Shown: in pieces, positions 53,274 through 61,597 of the stretch
How the letters are laid out: each line of letters begins with the position of its first letter
How positions within the stretch are numbered: the first letter of the stretch is position 1
DNA from: Sphingomonas sp. R647
GTDB taxonomy: Bacteria; Pseudomonadota; Alphaproteobacteria; Sphingomonadales; Sphingomonadaceae
Direction of reading: 5' to 3'
NCBI RefSeq assembly: GCF_020177055.1
Contig: NZ_JAIQXT010000004.1
Location: 186,001-250,000, forward strand
Length of the DNA stretch: 64,000 nt
Program-made: the position numbers and the translations under genes
Notes under the pieces: model-generated
Database searches by the model: none
What the model was told of the DNA's origin: nothing
Seen by the model: only the letters and a program-made list of their open reading frames with translations

Positions 53274-54159
53274 ATGGCGCTTTTGCGCGGTTCTGCAGCA
53301 GCCTGTCTGCCGCAGATGGGTCCAAAGCGGGGTGATCCGGCGCGGCACGGGCGATCAGTGCAAGCGCGTCGGGGCAATCCGGACGCGCCGATGCCAGCGC
53401 GGCGAGTGCGGTGGCGCGCATGCGCGGATGCGGGTGCTGGCGGGCGAGATGGTCGATCAGGTCAAGGCCGTTGCCGCCGCCGAGATGCGCGGCGATCGTC
53501 GCCAGCCCCTCCGACGGCGCGGTGGTCAGTATTTCGGCGACGGCTCCGGTGGCCGGGTCGAAGCGATGCTGGTCGATCCAGCGATGCGACGGGTGGCTGC
53601 CAAGGATGTTGAGCGTCACCGAAAATGCGTCGGGCGGCAGCTGGGCGTGGACGTCGCGGGACATGCGGTAGAGCATCAGCTGCCCCGGCTCGATCCGCCG
53701 CCGTCCGGTAAAGCGCATCGGCGTCTCTGGCTGCGCCGGATCGCGCTCCCAATAATCGCTCCAATAGCCTGGCCCGAGATAGCCATAGGTCAGGAACGGG
53801 AAATTATGGTCGTGCGCCATGCCATAGACGAACGGCGCGGTGCCGCTCGCCTGGACGATGCCGTCATCGGTCGATGGCCAGAAATTGGCGCGCAGCACGA
53901 ACCGGCCGTTGGGCGGGCGGAGCAGGAATACCTGCGCGCCATAGTTGTTGGCGACACCCTGCCCGGCACACCGCGTCTTGAGTTCGGCGATGGCGAGGTC
54001 GGCAAGGAAGCGGCGATTGCGTCCGAGGCGGGCGAGCAGCGGGCCGAGCGCGGCGAAGCTATCTTCGTCATGCGGATCAAAGGCGGTGGTCTCGAGTGCT
54101 TCGACCAGTTCTTCGAGAGTCATCGCGCTGCCCGCGCCGGGATCGATCATGCGGGTCAC
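53230..54159 (-). CDS. Cupin-like putative metal-dependent protein
   Basis: A 309-residue protein of unknown function. A central strand-rich core contains HDHNFPFLTYGYLGPGYWSDYWERD (from residue 117), whose His117, His119 and Glu138 could be metal ligands, and a later HPSHRW. The C-terminal 80 residues look like HEAT-type helices. GTG 54159 overlaps the upstream stop as GTGA; ATG 54150 is possible. It may be an oxygenase acting on the product of neighbouring genes; this is speculation. Confidence 0.6.
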   Translation of the reverse strand: MTRMIDPGAGSAMTLEELVEALETTAFDPHDEDSFAALGPLLARLGRNRRFLADLAIAELKTRCAGQGVANNYGAQVFLLRPPNGRFVLRANFWPSTDDGIVQASGTAPFVYGMAHDHNFPFLTYGYLGPGYWSDYWERDPAQPETPMRFTGRRRIEPGQLMLYRMSRDVHAQLPPDAFSVTLNILGSHPSHRWIDQHRFDPATGAVAEILTTAPSEGLATIAAHLGGGNGLDLIDHLARQHPHPRMRATALAALASARPDCPDALALIARAAPDHPALDPSAADRLLQNRAKAPCGPGDSIRSRDTVA

Positions 54160-55058
54160 GCCGCCGCCAGCCGTGCGTCGAGCCGGTCGAGCGTCTGCGC
54201 TGCGGCGACTTGTACCCCCGGATCGGGGTCTGCTGCCGCCATCTCCACCAGCCGGGGGCGGGCGGCGCGTGCATCGAGCATCAGCCATTCGCGCATCGCG
54301 GCCCAGCGCAGGTGAAAGGCCGGATCGCGCGTCATCGCGTCAAAGCTGTCGGCCGCGTCGCTTCTTCCATTGGCGCGGAGCAGGGCAAGGAGCAGTTCGG
54401 CGCGCGAGCTGCGGTCGTCGGCGGTGACACTGCGGACAAGACGGCCATCGGCAATGGCGAATTCGTGCATCAGCGGATCGGCGCCCGATTTGGCGGTCGC
54501 GGTGACGGCGACTACGTCGCTTGTCGCCGCGATGATCAGCCGCCCCTCGCGGCGTCCGTCCTGTTCGATCAGATCGTTGTCGCCGAGAAGCTGGCGCTCG
54601 ATCTCGACGCAGCGGCGTGGTTCCGTGTCGGCAAGGCGCCATCGCCGCACCTGCGCCTGCCCGCCCCGCACATACAGGGTCAGCGCGCGCCGACCGGACA
54701 GCACGACCGTGGCGGGCGGATCGACCCGGGCGAGCGCCGCTGCCGAGGTCACGCTGGCGGTCAGCGACACTGCGGGCAGGTCGGCGAGGACCACTGCGGT
54801 GCGCATTGCATCGCGCGTGATGCGGAGTGCGGGATCGAACCACGGATCGGCGCGCAGGGCATCGACCAGTGGGGTGATCAGCCCGGCGATCCAGCCGCTA
54901 TCGGCCAGCAATGCGCGGGCCTGTCGCAACACCGCGTCGGCTTCGGTAAGCCCATCGAACCGCGCCGCGATGCGGTCGCGCACGGCGTCGGCAAAGGCGG
55001 CATTGCCTGATGCGGAGCGGCCGCGCGCGTCCGGCACCGCCGCGTCGAACGCGGTCAA
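54156..55058 (-). CDS. HEAT-repeat-like protein of unknown function
   Basis: A 300-residue protein. The C-terminal 70 residues (DPAFHLRWAAMREWLMLDARAARPRLVEMAAADPDPGVQVAAAQTLDRL read in two pieces) have the paired-helix pattern of HEAT repeats. The N-terminal part is a mixed helical and strand region without a family match. TTG 55058 is the start, 2 nt after the peptide gene stop, and its own stop overlaps the cupin gene. The function is not known. Confidence 0.6.
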   Translation of the reverse strand: MTAFDAAVPDARGRSASGNAAFADAVRDRIAARFDGLTEADAVLRQARALLADSGWIAGLITPLVDALRADPWFDPALRITRDAMRTAVVLADLPAVSLTASVTSAAALARVDPPATVVLSGRRALTLYVRGGQAQVRRWRLADTEPRRCVEIERQLLGDNDLIEQDGRREGRLIIAATSDVVAVTATAKSGADPLMHEFAIADGRLVRSVTADDRSSRAELLLALLRANGRSDAADSFDAMTRDPAFHLRWAAMREWLMLDARAARPRLVEMAAADPDPGVQVAAAQTLDRLDARLAAA

Positions 55059-55060
55059 GC

Positions 55061-55201
55061 TCAGGTCTCGTAAACGATGATGACGATCGCCACCATCATC
55101 TCGAAAATCTCGTCCCCGGCGATTTCGGAGGCACGGAGTGCGCCATGCATCGCAACCTGCGTGTCCAGCGTAGCGATGTCGGACAGTGCGAGAGTCAGCA
55201 T
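55061..55201 (-). CDS. 46-residue peptide heading the cassette
   Basis: The peptide has a mixed N-terminal part with LSDIATLDTQVAMHG, an acidic middle (AGDEIFE) and a strongly hydrophobic, beta-prone end (VAIVIIVYET). It contains no cysteine or lysine. ATG 55201 has AAAGGGGG 7 nt upstream, a much better site than most genes here, and the stop is 2 nt from the next gene. A precursor peptide, small membrane peptide or leader would all fit; a longer in-frame reading starting at 55252 is less likely. Confidence 0.6.
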   Translation of the reverse strand: MLTLALSDIATLDTQVAMHGALRASEIAGDEIFEMMVAIVIIVYET

Positions 55202-55235
55202 AGTCGATCCCCCTTTTTGATGTGGGGTCAGGCTA

Positions 55236-55250
55236 GGCGGATGCTCCGCC
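55236..55250. repeat. Inverted repeat in the promoter region of the peptide cassette
   Basis: GGCGGA-TGC-TCCGCC lies 35 nt upstream of the peptide start, in the gap shared with the divergent thioesterase gene. It could be an operator or a 5' leader hairpin. Confidence 0.4.
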
Positions 55251-55328
55251 ACGGCTGAGTTAATTCGGCTTTATGTTGCTGATGCCCCCGGCTTGCCGTG
55301 CGTCGCCGCGCCCGCTAGCGCGCAGGGG

Positions 55329-55766
55329 ATGAGCGCTGCGCCGATCCCCTTTGACCCCCAACGCTTTTTCACGCACCGCGTCGGCGGGCATGGCGACGCG
55401 CTGGGCATCCGCTATCGCGCGCACGGCCCCGACTGGTGCGAGCTCGCGTTACCGTTCGATCCGAAACTGATCGGCGATGTCGAGCGCGGGGTGCTGGCAT
55501 CGGGGCCGATCATCACCCTGCTCGACATGGCGACCAGCGTCGCAGTGTGGATGAAGCGCGGCGGGTTTCTGCCGCACGCGACACTCGACCTGCGCGTCGA
55601 TTATCTGCGGCCGGCGGTCGCGGGGCGCGAGGTGATCGGGCGGGGCGAGTGTTATCGCGTGACGCGGTCGGTCGGCTTTGTGCGCGGGGTGGCGCATGAC
55701 GGCGACCCCGACGATCCGGTCGCGCATGTCGCGGGCACGTTCATGTTCATGGAGGGCGCGGCATGA
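55329..55766 (+). CDS. PaaI-type thioesterase
   Basis: A 145-residue hot-dog protein. GVLASGPIITLLDMATSVAVW is the central helix and LDLRVDYLRPAVAGREVIGRGECYRV the following strands, as in acyl-CoA thioesterases. ATG 55329 was chosen to match family length; the spacing to the AGGGG in front of it is very short, so the start is uncertain. It overlaps the next thioesterase by ATGA. The substrate is unknown. Confidence 0.85.
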   Translation: MSAAPIPFDPQRFFTHRVGGHGDALGIRYRAHGPDWCELALPFDPKLIGDVERGVLASGPIITLLDMATSVAVWMKRGGFLPHATLDLRVDYLRPAVAGREVIGRGECYRVTRSVGFVRGVAHDGDPDDPVAHVAGTFMFMEGAA

Positions 55767-56161
55767 GCTTTGCCCTGCCACCCTATGCCGAACTGCTCGG
55801 CATCACGATCGAGCGCGGCGATGGCCCGCCGGTTCTGACGATGCCGTTCGGCAGCGACGTGCTGGGGCGCCCAGGCTTTGTGCATGGCGGTGCGCTGTCC
55901 GGGTTGCTCGAAATGGCGGCGATCGCGGCGTTGCGTCATGCACTGGCAGCGGATGAGCGCGGCGGTGCGCGGATCAAGCCGGTCAACGTCACCGTCGATT
56001 TCATGCGTGGCGGACGCGAAAAGCCGACCCGCGCGCAGGGAAAAGTCAGCCGTCTCGGCAACCGCGTCGCCAATGTCGAGGCGTTCGCGTGGCAGGACGA
56101 TCCCGAGCGACCGGTTGCGGCCGCTCGGATAAACTTTCTGATCAGTTCGGGACCAGCCTGA
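55763..56161 (+). CDS. PaaI-type thioesterase
   Basis: A 132-residue hot-dog protein, a distant paralogue of the preceding one: GRPGFVHGGALSGLLEMAAIAAL carries the HGG active-site loop and PVNVTVDFMRGGREKPT the adjoining strands. Tandem pairs like this may form a hetero-dimer. Its 3' end overlaps the convergent sugar dehydrogenase gene by 20 nt. Confidence 0.87.
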   Translation: MSFALPPYAELLGITIERGDGPPVLTMPFGSDVLGRPGFVHGGALSGLLEMAAIAALRHALAADERGGARIKPVNVTVDFMRGGREKPTRAQGKVSRLGNRVANVEAFAWQDDPERPVAAARINFLISSGPA

Positions 56162-57329
56162 GCAATCGACCGCTGCTGGAATCCTCCAGCACCCAGATCG
56201 CGCCGTCCGGCCCCTGTTCGACCTCACGGATACGCGCGCCAAGCGGGATGCGTTGCAGTTCGGTCGCGCTGGTCGGGGTGAAACGGACGCGGACCAGCCC
56301 CTGGCTGACAAGGCCCGCGACGATCGCGTCGCCGCGCCATGCCGCGAACAGGCTGCCCGAATAGAGGATCATCCCGCCCGGTGCGATCACCGGGGTCCAG
56401 GACAGCAGCGGCGCAACATAGCCGTCGCCCGGCATGTGATCGGGGATGTTGCCGCCGCCATAATCCTGGCCGTTGGAGACGTTTGGCCAGCCATAATTGC
56501 CGCCGCGCGTGACAAGGTTGAACTCGTCGCCGCCCTCCGGCCCCATCTCATGCTCCCACAATCGTCCGGCGGCATCGAAGGCGAGGCCATAGGGATTGCG
56601 ATGGCCGAGCGACCAGATTTCTGTCCGCGCGCCCGCAGTGGTGACGAACGGGTTGTCGGCGGGGACGCTGCCATCGGCGTTGATGCGGATAATCTTGCCC
56701 AACGTCTGGGTCATATCCTGCGCCGGCAATCCGCGCTGCCGCTCGCCCGCAGTGACATAAAGCGTGCCATCAGGGGCAAAGGCCATGCGCCCGCCGAAAT
56801 GGCCGCTTCCCGATAGCTTCGGAGCCTGTCGCCAGATCGTGCTGACGCCGGTCAGGCGCGGCCCGCCGGCATCTTCGACCAGAGTGCCGCGCGCCACCGC
56901 CAGCCCCGATCCGCCGGTCCCCGCTTCGGAGAAGCTCAAATAGACCAGCGCGTTGCTCGCGAAGTTCGGATGCAGGGCAACGTCGAGCAGGCCGCCCTGC
57001 CCGCCCGCCGCGACGGTGGGGACGCCAACCAGCGCGGCGGATTTCACCCCGGCCTGGGTCACGATGCGCAGCGTGCCGCCCTTTTCAGTCACCAGTGCCC
57101 GGCCATCGGGCAGGAACACCATCGCCCAAGGTGAGGCAAAGGTCGCGACCGCCGTCGCCTGCACCCCCGTGATCGGTGCTGCGGTCGGGCTTGCGCTGGG
57201 AGACGGGGAGGGCGCGACGGTCGGGCTGGGCGCCGGTGTCGACACGCCGCCGCCGCTCCCGCCGCCCGAATCGCACGCGGCGAGGGCGAGGAGCGCGGCG
57301 CCGAGCGCGAACCGGCGCCCGGCGATCAT
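56142..57329 (-). CDS. PQQ-dependent sugar dehydrogenase, lipoprotein
   Basis: A 395-residue six-bladed beta-propeller of the soluble glucose/aldose sugar dehydrogenase (YliI) type. It has a lipobox (LAAC), then a Gly/Ser/Pro-rich linker to about residue 50. SGHFGGRMAFAPDGTLYVTAGERQ contains the catalytic histidine, and EHEMGPEGGDEFN is a calcium/PQQ-region signature. It is a tandem paralogue of the next gene (ATGA overlap). Whether the cell makes PQQ cannot be judged here. Confidence 0.88.
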   Translation of the reverse strand: MIAGRRFALGAALLALAACDSGGGSGGGVSTPAPSPTVAPSPSPSASPTAAPITGVQATAVATFASPWAMVFLPDGRALVTEKGGTLRIVTQAGVKSAALVGVPTVAAGGQGGLLDVALHPNFASNALVYLSFSEAGTGGSGLAVARGTLVEDAGGPRLTGVSTIWRQAPKLSGSGHFGGRMAFAPDGTLYVTAGERQRGLPAQDMTQTLGKIIRINADGSVPADNPFVTTAGARTEIWSLGHRNPYGLAFDAAGRLWEHEMGPEGGDEFNLVTRGGNYGWPNVSNGQDYGGGNIPDHMPGDGYVAPLLSWTPVIAPGGMILYSGSLFAAWRGDAIVAGLVSQGLVRVRFTPTSATELQRIPLGARIREVEQGPDGAIWVLEDSSSGRLLRLVPN

Positions 57330-58462
57330 TTAACCGGCGTCAGCTTGAGCAGCCGGCCTTCCGATCCGCGCCCGCCGTCCTCGAGCAGCCAGATCGCGCC
57401 GTCAGGGCCTTCCTCGACCTCGCGAATGCGCGCGCCCATCGACCATTGATCGCCCTTGGCGGCGCTGGTGCCGTTGACGTCGACGCGGATCAGCGCCTGG
57501 CTCGACAGGCCGCCGATGAACAGGTCGCCCTTCCATTGCGGGAACATCTTGCCCGAATAGGCGATCAGCCCGCCGGGCGAGATTGCCGGGTTCCACGATA
57601 CCTTGGGTGCCTCGAACTCGGGGCGCGTGCTGTGGTCGGGGATGTCGCGCCCGTCATAATGGTCGCCGTCGGAGACGATCGGATAGCCATAGTTGCGGCC
57701 GGGCAGGACCAGATTGACCTCGTCGCCGCCCTTCGGCCCCATTTCCTGCTCCCACAGATTGCCGGCGCTGTCGAAGGCGATGCCGAGCAGGTTGCGATGG
57801 CCGTACGACCAGACCGCGGGGTGGAAACCCTTGGCGGTCAGGCCGGGATCGCCCGCCGGCTTGCCGTCGAGGGTCAGGCGCAGCATCTTGCCGAGCGTTG
57901 ACTTGGGGTCCTGCGCCGGGTCGAACTTCTGGCGCTCACCATTGGCAAAGAACAGATGCTTGCCGTCGGGTGCGAAGGCGATCCGGCCCGAATAATGGCC
58001 GCTGCCTTCGACATAGGGCGCTGCCTGGAACAGGCGCTCGACCTGCGTCAGGGCGGGGGTTGCACCACCGGTCAGAACCGCGCGGGCGAGGACCACGCCC
58101 TTGCCGCCCTGTCCCGCTTCGGAGAAGCTGAAATACACGCGCTTGCTCTTGGCATAATCGGGCGCGAGCAGAATTTCCTTGAGCGCGCCTTGCCCGGCGC
58201 TGTCGACCGCGGGAACGCCGCTCACTTCGGTCTTGGTCTTGCCGTCGGCGCTCAGCAGGATCAGCTTGCCAGCCTTCTCGGTCACCAGCATACGCCCGTC
58301 GGGCAGGAACGTCATCGACCAAGGCGCGTCAAAATCGGCGACCGGAGTGACGGTGAAGGGCAGGCCGTCCGCTCCATTTGCCGTCTCCTGGCTGTTTCCG
58401 GGCTGGGCGGCGGTGCAGGCAATCAGCACGAACGGTATGGCGGCAATCGGTAACAGGCGCAT
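57326..58462 (-). CDS. PQQ-dependent sugar dehydrogenase
   Basis: A 378-residue paralogue of the preceding gene. It has a lipobox-like signal sequence (FVLIAC, Cys16) and the same propeller signatures: PWSMTFLPDGRMLVTEK, SGHYSGRIAFAPDG and EQEMGPKGGDEVN. ATG 58462 has GGGAGG 6 nt upstream. It is a probable periplasmic aldose oxidoreductase; the sugar is unknown. It reads away from rimP and is separated from it by a parS-like site. Confidence 0.9.
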   Translation of the reverse strand: MRLLPIAAIPFVLIACTAAQPGNSQETANGADGLPFTVTPVADFDAPWSMTFLPDGRMLVTEKAGKLILLSADGKTKTEVSGVPAVDSAGQGALKEILLAPDYAKSKRVYFSFSEAGQGGKGVVLARAVLTGGATPALTQVERLFQAAPYVEGSGHYSGRIAFAPDGKHLFFANGERQKFDPAQDPKSTLGKMLRLTLDGKPAGDPGLTAKGFHPAVWSYGHRNLLGIAFDSAGNLWEQEMGPKGGDEVNLVLPGRNYGYPIVSDGDHYDGRDIPDHSTRPEFEAPKVSWNPAISPGGLIAYSGKMFPQWKGDLFIGGLSSQALIRVDVNGTSAAKGDQWSMGARIREVEEGPDGAIWLLEDGGRGSEGRLLKLTPVK

Positions 58463-58507
58463 CGAATCCTCCCTGGAGCAATTTCCGCAACGCGCGGGAC
58501 GCGCGGA

Positions 58508-58523
58508 TGTTGCACGTGAAACA
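58508..58523. other. parS-like site 4 (TGTTGCACGTGAAACA)
   Basis: Matches the parS consensus with N at position 5 (TGTTNCACGTGAAACA) exactly, but breaks the palindrome there. It lies between the sugar dehydrogenase gene and the rimP promoter, about 41 kb from the putative origin. Confidence 0.65.
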
Positions 58524-58562
58524 ACGCGCGAAAAGGGGGCCAAAGGGGCAGAGTCGAACGCC

Positions 58563-58591
58563 TTGCTGTTCGCGCGCCTTGCGTTTATAGA
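58563..58591 (+). promoter_or_regulatory. Promoter of the rimP-nusA-infB operon
   Basis: TTGCTG (58563-58568) and TATAGA (58586-58591) are separated by 17 nt, about 90 nt before rimP. It is the only good promoter in front of this operon in the window. Confidence 0.55.
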
Positions 58592-58682
58592 GGCGCTGTT
58601 CTCGACATTGGAAACTTGGCGAGGTCGGCCCCAGCGGGTCCGGCGGCGACGGGGTGTTTCCGGTGTATTTGGAGTTTTTGCG

Positions 58683-59228
58683 TTGGCCGACCTGGCAGTC
58701 CTGAACGGTATCATCGAGCCTGAGGCGCGTGCGCTCGGCTTCGATCTGGTGCGCGTCAAGCTGTTCGGCGGCGAGGGCGACCGCACGCTGCAGGTGATGG
58801 CCGAGCGGCCCGATACCCGCCAGCTGAACATCGACGATTGCGCTGACCTGTCGCGCCGCATCTCCGACCGGCTCGACGAACTGGAAGAGGCGGGGCGTGA
58901 TCCGATTCCCGAAGCCTATCGGCTGGAAGTCAGCTCGCCCGGCATCGACCGGCCGCTGACTCGCCTCAAGGACTTCGCCGACTGGCAGGGGCATGAGGCG
59001 CGCATCACGCTCGCCGAGAAGATCGATGGGCGCAAACAATTCAAGGGCGACCTTGCCGGGGTGGAGGGCGACGTGATCGCCATCACCGACGGGCACGGGC
59101 TGACCCACAACATCGCCTTTGCGACCATCGAGGACGCAAAGCTCGTGATTACCGACCGACTGATCGCCGCAACCAAACCGCTCTCTGCCGAGGGCGCCGA
59201 CGAATTCGAAGCAGAGGAACAGGACTGA
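58683..59228 (+). CDS. rimP: Ribosome maturation factor RimP
   Basis: RimP (181 residues) binds pre-30S particles and helps 16S rRNA processing. VLNGIIEPEARALGFDLVRVKLF at the start, DDCADLSRRISDRLDE and YRLEVSSPGIDRPLTRLKDF are diagnostic. The start is TTG 58683, with GGAG 8 nt upstream. The stop overlaps the nusA ATG (TGATG). Confidence 0.95.
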   Translation: MADLAVLNGIIEPEARALGFDLVRVKLFGGEGDRTLQVMAERPDTRQLNIDDCADLSRRISDRLDELEEAGRDPIPEAYRLEVSSPGIDRPLTRLKDFADWQGHEARITLAEKIDGRKQFKGDLAGVEGDVIAITDGHGLTHNIAFATIEDAKLVITDRLIAATKPLSAEGADEFEAEEQD

Positions 59229-60868
59229 TGGCCACCGCCATTTCCGCCAACAAGGCCGAACTGATCGCCATTGCCAATTCGGTGGCGTCCGAGAAGATGA
59301 TCGACAAGGCGATCGTCATCGAGGCGATGGAGGACGCGATCGAGCGTGCCGCCAAGAACCGCTATGGCGTCGAGAACGACATCCGCGCGAAGCTGGATCC
59401 CGTAACCGGCGATCTGCGCCTGTGGCGCGTGGTCGAGGTGGTCGAAGCGGTTGACGACTATTTCAAGCAGGTCGACATCAAGGGCGCGCAGAAGCTGCAG
59501 AAGGACGCGAAGGTCGGCGACTTCATCGTCGATCCGCTGCCCCCGATCGAATTCGGCCGCATTCAGGCGCAGGCGAGCAAGCAGATCATCTTCCAGAAGG
59601 TCCGCGACGCAGAGCGCGAGCGCCAGTTCGAGGAATTCAAGGACCGTCAGGGTGAGATCATCACCGGCGTCGTCAAGCGCGTCGAGTTCGGCCATGTCGT
59701 CGTCGATCTGGGCCGCGCCGAGGGCGTCATCCGCCGCGACGCGCAGATTCCGCGCGAAGTGGTCCGCGTCGGCGACCGCGTCCGCAGCCTGATCCTGAAG
59801 GTCGTGCGCGAAACGCGCGGGCCGCAGATTTTCCTGTCGCGCGCGCACCCCGACTTCATGAAGAAGCTGTTCGCGCAGGAAGTCCCCGAAATCTATGACG
59901 GGATCATCGAGATCAAGGCCGCCGCCCGCGACCCGGGTTCGCGCGCCAAGATCGGCGTGATCAGCCACGATTCGAGCATCGACCCGGTCGGCGCCTGCGT
60001 CGGCATGAAGGGCAGCCGCGTGCAGGCCGTCGTGCAGGAGATGCAGGGCGAGAAGATCGACATCATCCCGTGGTCGCCGGATACGGCTACCTTCGTCGTC
60101 AACGCGCTGCAGCCGGCGAATGTCGCGCGCGTCGTCATCGACGAAGAGGATGACCGCATCGAAGTCGTCGTTCCCGACGACATGCTCAGCCTCGCCATCG
60201 GTCGCCGCGGCCAGAATGTCCGCCTCGCCAGCCAGCTGACCGGCAAGGCGATCGACATCCTGACCGAGACGGACTCGAGCGAGAAGCGCCAGCAGGAATT
60301 CGTCACCAACAGCGAGATGTTCCAGAACGAACTGGACGTGGACGAGACGCTCGCCCAGCTGCTGGTCGCCGAAGGCTTCAGCCAGCTCGAGGAAGTCGCC
60401 TATGTCGAGATCGACGAACTGGCGAGCATCGAAGGGTTCGACGACGATCTGGCGGGCGAGCTGCAGAGCCGTGCGGCTGAGGCGCTTGAGCGGCGTGAGG
60501 AAGCGAACCGCGAAGCCCGTCGTGCGCTGGGCGTCGAGGACGATCTGGCGACCATGCCGTATCTGACCGAAGCGATGCTGGTCACGCTGGGCAAGGCCGG
60601 GATCAAGACGCTCGACGATCTTGCCGACCTCGCCACCGACGAGCTGGTTGCCAAGAAGCGCGCCGAACCGCGCCGCCGTGGCGACGGTCCTGCCGCTCCG
60701 CAGCGCGACAGCGCCCGCGAGCAGGACAAGGGCGGCGTGCTCGGCGAATATGGTCTGAGCGACGAGCAGGGCAACGAGATCATCATGGCTGCCCGCGCGC
60801 ACTGGTTCGCGGATGAAGAGCCTGCTTCGTCGGGTGCGGAGGACGCAATTGCGGATTCCGAACAATGA
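59228..60868 (+). CDS. nusA: Transcription elongation/termination factor NusA
   Basis: NusA (546 residues) binds RNA polymerase and controls pausing, termination and antitermination. It has an N-terminal polymerase-binding domain (1-125), an S1 domain (EIITGVVKRVEFGHVVVDLGRAEGVI), two KH domains (VGACVGMKGSR and IGRRGQNVRLAS) and C-terminal acidic repeats. The last 60 residues are charged. It overlaps ylxR by 20 nt. Confidence 0.97.
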   Translation: MATAISANKAELIAIANSVASEKMIDKAIVIEAMEDAIERAAKNRYGVENDIRAKLDPVTGDLRLWRVVEVVEAVDDYFKQVDIKGAQKLQKDAKVGDFIVDPLPPIEFGRIQAQASKQIIFQKVRDAERERQFEEFKDRQGEIITGVVKRVEFGHVVVDLGRAEGVIRRDAQIPREVVRVGDRVRSLILKVVRETRGPQIFLSRAHPDFMKKLFAQEVPEIYDGIIEIKAAARDPGSRAKIGVISHDSSIDPVGACVGMKGSRVQAVVQEMQGEKIDIIPWSPDTATFVVNALQPANVARVVIDEEDDRIEVVVPDDMLSLAIGRRGQNVRLASQLTGKAIDILTETDSSEKRQQEFVTNSEMFQNELDVDETLAQLLVAEGFSQLEEVAYVEIDELASIEGFDDDLAGELQSRAAEALERREEANREARRALGVEDDLATMPYLTEAMLVTLGKAGIKTLDDLADLATDELVAKKRAEPRRRGDGPAAPQRDSAREQDKGGVLGEYGLSDEQGNEIIMAARAHWFADEEPASSGAEDAIADSEQ

Positions 60869-61517
60869 GCGCCCGGCTGAACTGACGGATGGTCAGCGTG
60901 CGGATGGTGGCCCCATCCGCACCTGCATTCTCTCGCGTGAGGGTCAGCCTCGCGACGGGCTGATCCGGCTTGCTGTGTCGCCCGATGGCGATGTGCTGCC
61001 CGATGTCCGCGCCAAGGCTCCGGGCCGCGGCGCGTGGATCGGCGTGACTCGCGCGCAGCTCGACGCGAGCGGCAAGCAGTTGCGCGGCGCCTTGTCGCGC
61101 GCGTTCAAGACGGGCGATCTGAACATTCCCGACGATCTCGGCGCGCGGGTGACCGCGCAGCTCGAGCGCGCGTTCCTCGACCGGCTGGGGCTGGAAGCCA
61201 AGGCCGGTTATGTCGTGATCGGCGGCGAGCGCATCGAAAAAGCGGGGCGCAGCGGCAAGCTGCACCTACTGCTGCACGCGGCCGACGCCGGCGGCGATGG
61301 CGCGCGTAAACTCGATCAGGCGCTGCGGGTCGGCACCGAACGCGAAGGTTCCGGGGACACGGGGTTCACATTGCCGTTCCCCCGCACCATATTGTCCTTG
61401 GCGCTTGGCCGCGAAAATGTGGTACATGCAGGCCTGACCGACCCCAGAGCGGCGGCGCGGGTGCGCGAAGCACTCGATCGTCTGCTCCATTTTATCGGAC
61501 CCGACCCGGCCCCATAG
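60849..61517 (+). CDS. ylxR: YlxR-type RNA-binding protein with L7Ae-like domain
   Basis: A 222-residue fusion, common in alphaproteobacteria, of a DUF448/YlxR nucleic-acid-binding domain (TCILSREGQPRDGLIRLAVSPDGDVLPDVRAKAPGRGAWIG, in two stretches from about 36) and a ribosomal L7Ae-like domain (YVVIGGERIEKAGRSGKLHLLLHAADA). TTG 60849 starts the family's MRxPNNE N-terminus and has GGAGG exactly 6 nt upstream. ATG 60813, further upstream, overlaps nusA more deeply. Confidence 0.85.
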   Translation: MRIPNNERPAELTDGQRADGGPIRTCILSREGQPRDGLIRLAVSPDGDVLPDVRAKAPGRGAWIGVTRAQLDASGKQLRGALSRAFKTGDLNIPDDLGARVTAQLERAFLDRLGLEAKAGYVVIGGERIEKAGRSGKLHLLLHAADAGGDGARKLDQALRVGTEREGSGDTGFTLPFPRTILSLALGRENVVHAGLTDPRAAARVREALDRLLHFIGPDPAP

Positions 61518-61597
61518 CCTTGCGAAACCCGCTCGCAAGGCGCATCGGGCCTTGCGGCGATCTGAACGAACGACGAAGAAAAGCAGGAATTAGACAC

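Noticed and set aside
58916..60865. A 649-codon open frame antisense to nusA
   Set aside because: The sense frame is a textbook NusA; the antisense translation is low in complexity and unlike any family.
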